64,000 nt of DNA from Isoetes taiwanensis (Eukaryota > Streptophyta > Lycopodiopsida > Isoetales > Isoetaceae). The stretch is taken from NCBI GenBank assembly GCA_021234155.1, contig JAJEKV010000032.1, positions 5,587,835 through 5,651,834 on the forward strand. The letters run 5' to 3'. The notes under the pieces were generated by a model. It was given only the letters and a program-made list of their open reading frames with translations, did not search any database and was not told the DNA's origin. The translations under genes and the position numbers were made by a program. Below, piece by piece: positions 21,996-31,892 of the stretch; position 1 is the stretch's first letter; each line of letters opens with the position of its first letter.

Positions 21996-22199
21996 AAAGG
22001 ATTGTATTATAAAATGACATGTCACAATAGAAGAAAACTACAAAACAACAAAGGATGTTTTAGTCCATCAAAAAAGAACACCATTATCGAACAAAACCAT
22101 ACCTTCACAAATCCACATGTAGGATTCTTTGAAAACAAGACATGTAGACCTACCAAAACTGATGTTTTCAACAGTGGACCAAAAACCGGGGTGAGTGTG

Positions 22200-22440
22200 A
22201 TAAATGCTGTAATATATGCTATGTGGTCCCTAGTGTGGTGAATAACATGGTGTGGTGTCTAGTGTGGTGCCTAGTGTGTGTGCCAGGTGGTGCCTAGTGT
22301 GGTGCCTATTGTGGTGCCTAGTGTGGTGCCTAGTGTGGTTAAAATATGGTGTAAAAATAAATGTCAGAATATATTCTATGTGGTGCCTAGTGTGGTGAAT
22401 AACGAGGTGTAAGATGAATGTCCATAATATATGCTATGTT
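22200..22440. repeat. GTGGTGCCTAGTG minisatellite, right half
   Basis: Continuation of the array interrupted at 7735, with extra short GTGGTGCCTAGT repeats near 22255-22340. Confidence 0.8.
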
Positions 22441-23500
22441 TAATAGAAATCTCAATCGCTTAATTGATGTGGTGAAAGTGACAATACGTAAAAATTACAT
22501 TAAGGATGGATGTAATGGGACGAGAATCATTGGAAATCACCACATCAAATGCAAGGTCAATCATTCAAAAGTCGGCCGCGGGGACGATTGGGGAAAACCA
22601 TAAATCTAGATTTGCATGCGACATTGGCTTATCACAATCCAATGGCGGCGGAAGAAAAAAGTAAGGAGAACACGATCACAAACAATTTCACCAGGTTCAA
22701 ATGCAAATGATCCGGTAGGACCTATAATCGAGCAAATAAACCAGAAACGGAGGCGATATTAGAGGAGCGGAGGACCCATGAATTCGAGGTATTCTAGGCT
22801 TAAAAACATAGGTTGCTTAAAGAATTAGATGCCAAGGCGTTGATAGGCGGTTGCTTTTCTTTGTAGTAGATGTTGTTTTACACGAGATGATGTTGTTTAC
22901 ACGTGATGCAAATCGAGACTTAACAGAGTGGGTGCAAAGCGATGTGTTCGGGGGTGGTGTATGATTCTCGAGGATGAGTTCTCAGCTCTCCCGTGCTTGA
23001 GGAAGGGATATGTTCATCCAACTAAAGCAGAAATGATCCATGCTTCAGCCATTAAAAAGTGCTCGACAAAGCCGATGCATGGAGACACAACAACCCGAGA
23101 CAATACTTTATGAATCAGATCATAAGTGGGAGCGTAAACGAAGCTCATGTTTTAGTGTTGCCGGATTACACCAATTATTCAGCGAAACACTTGATGAAGT
23201 CTTGAACGTATTTGGAAGAAGAAGAATTACAGATCTCACAATGCAGATCCGATTGAGGCCCAAGAATCGTATGTCATCTCTAATGCATTTTGATAATACT
23301 AGAAGCTCGGGGTTATAGTTTTCTCGATTTTTCTCGCATACTTCATTTCATAAGAAGTATGAACTATTCTACCGGGTATGGTAGATTTCCATATGTATTT
23401 TTCCCTTTGAAATATAAAAACAACGCTTGCATCACCACAGCTTCACCACAGCCACCACCACGGCTTTCACCACGATTTCACCATAATCGGCCGGGGCATT
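22441..23500 (+). other. degenerate, possibly once-coding stretch (unrecognised)
   Basis: Protein-like short frames include VHPTKAEMIHASAIKKCSTK (near 23010) and FMNQIISGSVNEAHVLVLPD (near 23110), separated by stops and shifts. This could be the far half of an older element whose near half is 6441-7509. The family is not recognised. Near 23430-23480 there is a short CCACCAC-rich run. Confidence 0.3.
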
Positions 23501-23769
23501 GACCATTTTTGACCCTACGAAAATGGAATGGCTCTCGATTCCCCGATAGTATCTTGACTAATTTTGGTGACAAAGAATATATGGATCCCAAATTAGGTCC
23601 CCTCAATTGATATGAAAGTATTAGGAAAATCCACTTCATCGTGGCAATTGTGTAAAGGGTAATCGTATAGAAACTTTTATGAATATAAAGAAGTTTCGCT
23701 TTTGCATTCTCATTTTTATGCTTCAGCTCACGTAAATTTGTATTTGAATGTTGAATGAATTCCAAGGTA

Positions 23770-24235
23770 TAACCGGATTAAACCAATTAAACTTGCACAA
23801 GGCCCTGTTAGACATATGGGTGAGATCAAAGAAAGGCACTAAGGCCCTCGTGGTATCTTTTTTAGAAACAGCCTTTGTGGTAAAAACAAAATTAGAAATT
23901 TACACAAGGCACAAATTTACACAAGACACAAAAAGCCATTACAAACTATTTTCCTCGATTAAACAAAAGGCACAAGGCCCGATTACAAATGCATACAAGG
24001 CCATCATATGTTAAAACAGAAGATACCAGAATACTTTAGAATTAGAAATTTACACAAGGTTCAAAAAGGCACAAGGCCATCATATATTCAAAAAGGCACT
24101 AAGGCTATCATATATTACAAAGAGGCACTAAGGCCTGTATCACAAGGGGGTGAGATCAACAAGGGGGTGAGATCAAATGAAGGCACTAAGGCCTATATAC
24201 CATTTGTTTTTTTTTAAATACAAAGGCACAAAAGG
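23770..24235. repeat. AAGGCACTAAGGCC / TTTACACAAGGCAC low-order repeat
   Basis: Many scattered copies of GGCACAAGGCC, GGCACTAAGGCC and AATTTACACAAGG, plus a short direct duplication of AAGGGGGTGAGATCAA near 24146-24176. Open frames here are repeat translations. Confidence 0.6.
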
Positions 24236-25015
24236 CCCAGAGACAAACTTGATCAAAAGAAAAAAAAAAAAGAAAAAAAAGGTGGCTTCCCGGGACTTCA
24301 AGCTTCATCTGTAAGAAAAGTGAAGAAAATTAGTTTAGAATGTAAAAAGAACGCAAAAATTGAATGCATGCATGCTACTTACTCGATCAAATTTTGAGTT
24401 CCAAAATTTTCTGTTCTTCGCCTTCTTCTTCTTCTGGTCTCGTGTTCACTCCATTCATTATCGAAATCTTCGGGAATCAATTTGCTCATCGAAAGAAGTC
24501 GCATCGATGAGTTGAAATTGGAGGAGGATTCCTCCTCTTAAAAAGTTCGGAAAAGATCTTGAGCTTTAAGAGGTGGAATCGTGAGGAAGGGCTATCGGCC
24601 TCGTGGCTCTCATGTTCGGGGCTCTGTGCTCGGGCTCCTCAAAATGAAAATTTGGCCAAGATCCTATGCCATAACCGGCAAGGACCTCGTACCAAAGGAA
24701 CTAAGCGCCCCCGGCTTAGAAGGGCCGGGAGGCAGAGCGAGAGGGAGAGGCAGAGGGAGGGAGAGCAATAGCCGACATTCTCGCTGGAAGGAATTGGACG
24801 ATGCTTCTCCTTCACGACCATAGCCTATAAAGGCTGGCGTGAAATTAATTTCGTAAGCTACGATTTTAGGATTTCGTACCATTAGCATCTTTATTCCTAA
24901 AGATTTTTTTTTGATTGAAGGTTTATTCCTAAAGATTTAGTAGGCAACTAATAATAACCTCGAAAGGACCATTATTTTTATTTCTAAAAAACATAAATAT
25001 ATATCATTATATATA
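24236..25015. other. no supported gene; purine tract and short duplication
   Basis: An A-rich purine tract (24256-24282) is followed by mixed sequence. A frame of 80 codons at 24581-24823 ends in an Arg/Gly-rich tail encoded by a GAGAGGCAGAGG run, which is low-complexity and not convincing. TTTATTCCTAAAGATTT is directly repeated near 24890 and 24922. Confidence 0.4.
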
Positions 25016-25017
25016 TA

Positions 25018-25300
25018 AAACTATTCTATGTGTCCCAGGAAAGGATGTACCCATGCTATATAGAGATTAATGCCAGCCGTCCGATTGGAAATGGAAGGCC
25101 ACGATGTCGCCACCTCATGGGAGAGGTCATGCATGGGCATAGAAATATGATGGGGGGCATGCATGGGGCATGCACCCCATCCCTAAACCGTTGGATCAAG
25201 GGCGGAAGGAGAAATCCTAGCCATCCATTTGTTTTGGGAAACTTCAAGGAAGGTGTAATTTTTGGGGCATTTGATCTATGCCCTTCAAATTAGGGCATCA
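25018..25300 (-). repeat. diverged relative of the (TA)n-family element end
   Basis: Shares, in opposite orientation, the order of motifs found at the right end of the copies at 55030-55258 and 60810-61030: GCCACCTCA, tandem CATGCATGGG, CATGCACCCCATCCCT, CCGTTGGATCAAGGG, AAATCCTAGCC and CAAGGAAGGTG. ATATATAT lies just outside at 25000-25015. Confidence 0.6.
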
Positions 25301-25322
25301 GATTTAGCCACTTATATTGATT

Positions 25323-25587
25323 GCATTTAATGCAATGTCATCAGGTGGCAGCAGTATTTATGACTCTCTAATGACGTGACATTAGGACCTTTGAAAAAAA
25401 AAATGTAGAAAAAAGGAAGTCTGCAAAAAATTGATTTTTTTCGAACTGATTGTTTCTTTTGCATTTAATGCAACGTCATGAGGTGGCAACAGTATTTATG
25501 ACTCTCTAATGACATGACCTTAGGGCCTTTAAAAAAAATGTAGAAAAAAAAGGGAAGTCTGCAAAAAATTAATTTTTTTCAAACCGA
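25323..25587. repeat. about 132-bp tandem duplication
   Basis: Two adjacent copies share GCATTTAATGCAA, AGTATTTATGACTCTCTAAT, GAAGTCTGCAAAAAATT and CTGATTGTTTCTTT/CCGATTGTTTCTTT, differing by scattered substitutions and poly-A length. Confidence 0.85.
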
Positions 25588-26002
25588 TTGTTTCTTTCTT
25601 TTTTTTTTTCGTACTTTATGATGGGCGGCGTTGACAGAGGTTTGCTCCTCGGCATAGTGGATGCAACGAACCCAAAGGCAGCAATCTGACCGAGAATATG
25701 TTTTTCTGCTCCTTCAGCTTCCCAGCCCTGTTGTTGCAAGAGAGGATACTATAAATCTGTTCGCCTTTCAATGCCGTTCTTCTTGGGCCGAAGCATTTGG
25801 ACATAGTTCTGGGCGAAGAAGCTAGTATCTTCAATTTTTGTGAGAAATGCAGAAGTGTAACATCTTTTCTGCGTTCTAGACGTGGAATTTTGAGAAGATT
25901 GCAGGCTGGTTATTTTTTATTATCTGGAAGAGCCATCCTTCAGCTCGCTGGGAAAATGCAGATGATTTTTGCCTGACCGATGCTTTGGAAGAGCTAATTT
26001 TC

Positions 26003-27253
26003 ATGGCAACAGCATCCAAATCCAGCTCCGGTAGCCATGGCCAGAACAGGCCTGTGTGGATGTACCCAGAAACAAATCCGCCAGAGAGATGGGGTCACTC
26101 AGCGTGCATGTTCTAAGGCAAGCTTTATGTGTTTGGGGTAAGAACAATTAAAACCCAAAACCCACATTACCCTTTCTCCAGCCATAGCCAAATCTGTCAA
26201 TGAGCTCATGAATCCACAAATGTTTTTTGCAGGGATGCAGAGCAGGACTTCATTTTAGCGATGTGCTAACTCTAGACCTCCGAACTATGGCATGGAGCTC
26301 TTTAGCATCTACCGGAGAACAGCCTGGTCCTAGGGATAGCCATACTGCCATTCTCTATGGCTCTAAAATGGTGATATTCGGTGGCACAAATGGTTCGAAG
26401 CGCAACAATGATGTGCATATTTTGGATCTGGAGACTCTAATTTGGACCCAGCCTTCGGTAGAAGGGGATCCACCGTGTCCTAGAGAGAGCCATACTGCTA
26501 CTCTGATCAGCGAAAACAAAATGCTCGAATTTGGAGGATCTGGCGAAGGAGATTGCAACTATTTAAACGATATTCATGTTCTAGAGCTTGATTCAATGCG
26601 TTGGACAAGCCCAATTGTGACGGGGGATTTGCCTAGACGTAGAGATAGCCATACTGCAGTGATTGTGGGTAACCAACTCATAGTTTATGGCGGAGACTGT
26701 GGTGATCGATATCTGGGCGACATTGATGTTTTAGATCTCGAAAATTTTACTTGGTCTAAGGTACGTATTCAACCTTTTCCCAATCGGTCTTTTTGTTTCT
26801 GATTTACAATTTAAGCTTATAAGTTTTGGGTCGTCGGAATTGCAGCCTGAAACTACGAGTTCTTCTGGTCCTGGACTTCGTGCAGGTCATATAGCCATCA
26901 CCGTGGGCTTGAAGGTGAGAAATTACTCTGCTGTGGCCTGTTTGGGCTGAATTTGAACTCATTTTCAGTTGAGATGACAATGTCCCCATCTCTATGCTCT
27001 TTGGCGATTGATCCTGTTTTTGAGCTAGGTTTTTAGTTCAGATCGTGCTGTTAGGCTATATTGAGTTGGGCAAATTTGTAATGCATATATACATCTTTGG
27101 TGGTGTTGGAGATGGCACTTATTTCAGTGATGTGTGGATGCTAGATGTTAGTTGCCCAACCTGGAGTAGAATAGATGTGGCTGGATCTCAGCCTCAGGGT
27201 CAATTTTCTCATGTTGCTACATTGATAGATGACAACATTCTATTCTATGGAGG
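26003..27253 (+). pseudogene. kelch-repeat protein gene (plant galactose oxidase/kelch family), broken
   Basis: Four exons are visible. Exon 1 (26003-26137) starts ATGGCAACAGCATCC and includes WMYPETNPPERWGHSACMF, then an in-frame TAA at 26114 followed by GKLYVFG. Exon 2 (26233-26760, 176 codons, open) holds successive kelch blades: FSDVLTLDL, IFGGTNGSKRNNDVHILDL, EFGGSGEGD, LDSMRWTSP, VYGGDCGDRYLGDIDVLDL. Exon 3 is 26846-26914 (GLRAGHIAITVGLK). Exon 4 is about 27081-27253 (YIFGGVGDGTYFSDVWMLDV, ending ILFYGG). Exons 1-3 join in phase at GT-AG borders. The blade order matches the plant kelch family that includes Arabidopsis At1g18610/At1g74150 (from memory), probably a protein-interaction beta-propeller. 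Oddities: the stop replaces the residue before GKLYVFG, and exon 4 lacks a clear acceptor (no AG just upstream). It is probably a recent pseudogene, unless the stop is a sequencing error. Confidence 0.8.
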
Positions 27254-27811
27254 GTAATGCTCTAAAAATTGCCTGAAACACAACCGGATGTGTATCCGCT
27301 TCTAAGCTCCCCAAATCCGCTTCATTTTTTCTTCACATTTCTTACCTTTTAAGCCCTTGCAATGGTGTATGCGATGGTGCATGAGAGAGGTCGCCGAGGT
27401 AGAGAGTTGGGCGAAAATATGCCAGATTTGAGGAGCAGCATTTGGGCAGTCAGAATTTCATCTCTAGGTTTGTGTCGAATGTCTTTGCATAATGTCATGG
27501 CAAAGCTTTACGTGCCGCATTCGGTTTGGTTCTGATCTTCTTATGTCTTGTGTTTGTATCTTGTTCTGCAGATACATAGGTTTTCTTCTTACGGTATGCA
27601 AGATGAGGCTTGAGATCATTGATTCAAAATGAAGAGACAGTTGGAGAGCAGCCAGTTGCAGGCGCTTTTTTGTTCTGGAACAAAAATGATTTATCCCAGT
27701 TTTTTTGCTGAATGTTTTCGCCCTTACATTGCTCCATTTTATTTGCAATGGTCTGCATCAAGACATTCAAGCAGGGGATCGGGTCTACACGAAGCTAGGT
27801 TTTTATTGCAG

Positions 27812-28801
27812 GGTCATCTAGTATTGGTTACAAAGAAGATCGGAGAAATAAGATCTGAAAACGAGACATGTATTGTTCAAAACTCAGGTTAGTATAATCC
27901 ATACGATTTATGTTCTTCTATGGGAAATGAATCTCTCGCTGAATTGGGCCATTTTTCTCCATTTTCGACTCAAACCACGCCAAGGGCTATGGCGTCTGTT
28001 TAAGGTCATGAGGCCACAGTAGTGGTCGCTTCATGATTGAAGCCTGCATTAACAGATGGTCACCTGAGAAGATTTTTAGGGCTAAGTTTGCTTCCGGGTT
28101 CGTGACCATTTACAGAGAGTCCTTGGCCATGTGATTTTTAATTTGACGGGGAATACCTATATGGCGGATTTTTCCATAAGCCCATGAGGTTTGCTGGATG
28201 GCTACTGATCCAGTAGCCGCATTTGCACAGATCCGGCACCTGGATGCAAATCGCTGATTAGAGAGTTTTGAGGTATTTCTACACCATATTTATAGAGCTT
28301 CACTCTTTTGAGATGTCTTTTGCCTTGATTGTTTAGTTCTCAGTTAATTAGCAATTTAGAAGCAATGTATGGCTTTCAAATCAACGTGTAAATGATAATA
28401 TCCTAGGCTCATGCTAAGTTTTGAGTGTTGTTGCTCTGTCGCAGTATGCTCCTCAATTTTGCCAGCAAGCAGTGTAGATTTGTCCATTTCTAATTGAAGG
28501 TAAATATTTCTATCAATGCACGAGCTTGGGATCTAAGCATTTAGGGAATGCACAGAAAAAATGCATATATGGAACACTGATTATTGTGATCACTCTGCAT
28601 CTGCAGGTTCTCTAGCACGGAATCCGATGAATCGCACAGGTAATGTTCTTAGCTGCGTGTTTTATATTGAAATGATCATACGAATTATTTTCCAGGAATT
28701 CAATGATGGAGCCTGCCAATGCAGTTGGTGCTCAGACGAAGTTAAAAGGCGAGGCAATTTAGCCTGCCTCAAATCTTGCTGGAAATGTTTCTGCAATAAA
28801 G
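27812..28801 (+). pseudogene. possible C-terminal exons of the kelch gene
   Basis: Two exon-like blocks have good splice borders. 27812-27887 lies between TATTGCAG and GTTAGT and reads GHLVLVTKKIGEIRSENETC. 28696-28801 lies between TTTTCCAG and GTGCAA and reads NSMMEPANAVGAQTKLKGEA, then a stop, then PASNLAGNVSAIK. A small block, 28607-28639, may lie between them. They follow the kelch exons on the same strand, and the family has a less conserved C-terminal half, but I cannot confirm identity. The single internal TAG repeats the pattern of exon 1. Confidence 0.35.
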
Positions 28802-31600
28802 GTGCAAATATTTGAGAAATGCCGGGTTCAAACCCATGTAGCTACCGATCTTAAAATCTTGTGCAATCAGCATTTGTAATATCTGGAGTTGATGAATCTA
28901 CAAGCGATTGCCGTTGAATTTCAATCTTTCCAAAAGCCATTGCACATCTTCTATTTAGTTTCCAACTTAGTTAGTATGCAGTAAGCTAAAGCTTGCAATT
29001 TCTGTCCGGACTTGGGGCTTCTGATTTCCAGCGAGGATGCATTTTCTATATTAGTTTCTGCTGAACAGTCTTCCTTCATATCGTGGAGCTCGTTTCTTGG
29101 ACCTTGAAATTTTTTTAAGTGAATGGGCATGCAGCACATGCTGGTGCTTAGGCATATGAAAATCCCAATTGAGAATGACAATGGATGTCATGGACATCTC
29201 TACCTTTATGGATTTGGAGTGCGTATCATGATGTTTGCTCTCAGATTAAAAAGGTGGCAGGGATTATGTGCTTCAGCTTGCAGCCTAACCTTTGAGTATG
29301 TCATGTCAAGACGCAGACGCAAAGACGCAACTTCATGCAGATGGAATACACATTGCAAGTTGAGAATACACATTGCCCTTTTAGCATCTCCTTGCAAATA
29401 GTAATCAAGAGAGTTTTGAATATTCTTCTTGCATGACAAGTTCTAGTTAGCATCCATGTACAGGTAGTTGAGGATTACTGCCAAGTTTCAGCGTCATGGC
29501 AGATGGATTGATGGTTGGTTGCTAAAGCTATGTGTGGATTTTAGATGCCGTGGATTTTTCCACTTCAAAATTCTTTTATGTTGTCACAATAATCTGGCTG
29601 TGGAAATAAGACTTAACAGTACTATTGTGTAGGGGCCTTAAATAAGTAGCCATCTTTGCAAACTACTATAACTGTCCAGCATGTGCATTTATCTATTGGT
29701 TTGAAAGTGGGGTTTTATATTTGTATTCTCAAACTTGGATATTGATAATTCATATACAATAGGGCCTTTTAACAAGGGCTCATGATGTGAATAATTCCAT
29801 TAATTTGCATATCTTTTTCCTTTTTATTCCACCAATCCAACAGGGATGGTGCCACGAACAAATAAAATGCCATTATTTGAAGATCAAATTATGATCAAAT
29901 TAAGTTGATCTCGACTTGTGTATAAGGCAAACATGCTAGATGATCTCGATATGTGTCAATGTTCTCATTGGTAGATTGCTTATCATTATACGAACGTTAA
30001 ACCATCCACTTTCTCAGCTTCTTGGATATAGTGATGCAAAAAAGATAGAGCAAGTGGTTGTATGGTGTTGATTTTTACAATTGTTTGATTGGTTGAGCGA
30101 ATATGGAACAACAGCTTGGTAATGCTTGGTAATGGCTATGATGCCATATTAATTAACCAATAACATGTTTGATAATTCCAACAAACCCAGTTTCTTGGGG
30201 ACAGACAAGGGTACACAATGCCTTATCCAATTTCCATAGATTATAGAATCTCAAGATAGACAATTCTAAACATATAAAATGAACCATTCAAAAGAAGCAT
30301 CCTCGACCTCAAACTTGCCTCTATGTCGAATCTTTGCATCTTTGCAAAAATTATGGAACATGATATGTGTTTTTTTTTACACAACACAAAGTTCAATTAA
30401 AACCCAATACAATCACATTACACAACACAAAGTTCAATTAAAACCCAATACATGCAGATTGATGACACATTCCAAAAACATTGGCCAAAGATAAAGGACA
30501 AGGATAAAAATAAAGAGCAAGAATCATGGTTTATGCTCTATAGCATAGTACAAAGACTTGTATATATATATATATATATATATATCCTTATATATATACA
30601 ACTATATTGGGTGCCACAAATGATGTAGAGTTCAAATGGTGTAGAGATTATGCCACAAATTTTTGGTAGAGATTGATCCCATCTTTTGAGATGGGCCGGT
30701 CCTTTAATACTCCCCAAGCATTTTGTAGAGTTTGTGCAGGGGATCTCCCATGGGTGAACGATAAACAAAAAGATTATGTTAAACAGCTCTAATGCAAGGG
30801 CGTTGGCGAAAGCTTTGTCATAAAATCATATTCTAATTTAGAGATTGCCGTTCTACTTTTATTGCAACCATGGTCCATTTGGCCATTTTGACCTTGGGTG
30901 TTCAAAATTCCGGCCCGCTATTGGAGCTCTAATGAAAGGTAGGTCATTCATATTCTAATTTAGAGCCTTTTATTGCGGTAATGTTGAGCTAAGCTATAGA
31001 AATCTTTCCGTGCTTATTTGATTCTTATTTGATTCGGGTATTTATGAGCCCAGCTAAGGAAGATGCCTATGAATTTTGAGACAAGTTCCAGAATCTTTTT
31101 GCTACAAGAAATAGCATATGGATCAACTGCAAGCAAGCTCCGGGCATTTTTTTATTTGCAAATCCGACTTGCCATTCGTCTGCCGTCACTAGGTTTGTAT
31201 GCTTCATTATTTTCGAAGCTATTGGAGTAACACTTCGATTTCGTTTCTACTTTGCACGCTATCTTTGCCCTGTATTGTCTGATAGAAGTGGGCAAGCATT
31301 TGGATTTCAAAACCGAGGTAAGGTTGTTGTAGCATTGTAAACCAAACAAAGTCTTTGTTTCCCCATCTCCCCAAATGGCTGTGCATTCATGTGATTAACG
31401 TATATGCCCAATTCTTATGTAATATAATATTTCATGATGAGAGATCGCCTTATATGGAGACATTGTTAGGTGAGTTATAGCAATCATTTATTATTTGATC
31501 ATGTTCGTCCTGCTATACTCTCTTCTCGATACAAATCATGGCCATCTTTCTTGCAGTTTAAACGTATTATGGAGCTGATGAGGTGGGTAAGTCAGAGCTT
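28802..31600. other. no supported gene; short duplications and (TA)n
   Basis: AT-rich, with no frame beyond chance length. Present are a perfect 35-bp direct duplication (30377-30411 and 30418-30452, containing CACAAAGTTCAATTAAAACC) and a (TA)n tract (30562-30585) introduced by ACTTGTATATA, the same motif as at the left border of the repeat at 40334. Confidence 0.5.
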
Positions 31601-31604
31601 GTGA

Positions 31605-31892
31605 AAGCAGGATCAAAAAGCAAAATTTGGATCGCCTTTGTGGAACTATTTGAAAATGTTGTTTGATATTGGGACATACAGGTGACGTAGCTTCTTACCA
31701 CATCCCTCCTTAATCATTACGTGTCTAGCATTCTAGTGCTTCAGATATTTTTCATCGTATACATATCATTTGCTTTGGTGTTTTAACACTTCTGTCTTTG
31801 ACAATTGTTCTTCAGAGCTGCAATGATGGAGTTTAAGATTAACGTGTCAGAGATGCCATTGGGGAAGCTAAGCAAGGAAACTATTGAACAAG
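31605..31892 (+). pseudogene. PARP regulatory-domain exons (fragment)
   Basis: Two exons join in phase. The first ends at 31681 and reads back as KFGSPLWNYLKMLFDIGTYR. The second, 31816-31892, is flanked by TTCTTCAG and GTAATA and reads [10 protein letters not shown], then [16 protein letters not shown]. This is the start of the helical regulatory domain next to the catalytic domain of poly(ADP-ribose) polymerase, where PLGKLS is highly conserved; plant PARP1-type enzymes have very similar wording. Upstream of about 31605 the frame meets TGA. Neither the WGR domain nor the catalytic H-Y-E core was found in the window, so this is an isolated fragment or a very long-intron gene that has decayed. 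Confidence 0.7.

Larger units (their letters stand above)
7736..22199. mobile_element. 14,464-bp TIR transposon with 3-bp ATA target duplication (CACTA-like?)
   Basis: The left end reads CACACTGACCCCGA, then TTTTTGGTCCACAGTTG. The reverse complement of the right end reads CACACTCACCCCGG, then TTTTTGGTCCACTGTTG, giving about 28 of 31 matching positions. ATA lies immediately outside both ends (7733-7735 and 22200-22202). Deleting the element and one ATA restores GTGTAAAATAAATGCT, a sequence present in neighbouring units of the interrupted minisatellite, so the insertion is well supported. A 3-bp duplication, large size and repetitive subterminal regions fit CACTA-type elements, but the terminus is CACAC and no transposase was recognised. 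The interior is mostly other repeats and nested insertions, so it appears non-autonomous. Confidence 0.75.

Noticed and set aside
23478-23520. Possible right partner for the transposon end at 5767
   Set aside because: GGGGCATTGACCATTTTTGACC only loosely resembles the inverse of the terminus, and no retrotransposon sequence resumes after it.
28170-28210. GGCTACTG...CAGTAGCC palindrome as a terminator hairpin
   Set aside because: Only 8-bp arms, no T-tract function expected in a plant nuclear gene, and likely chance.
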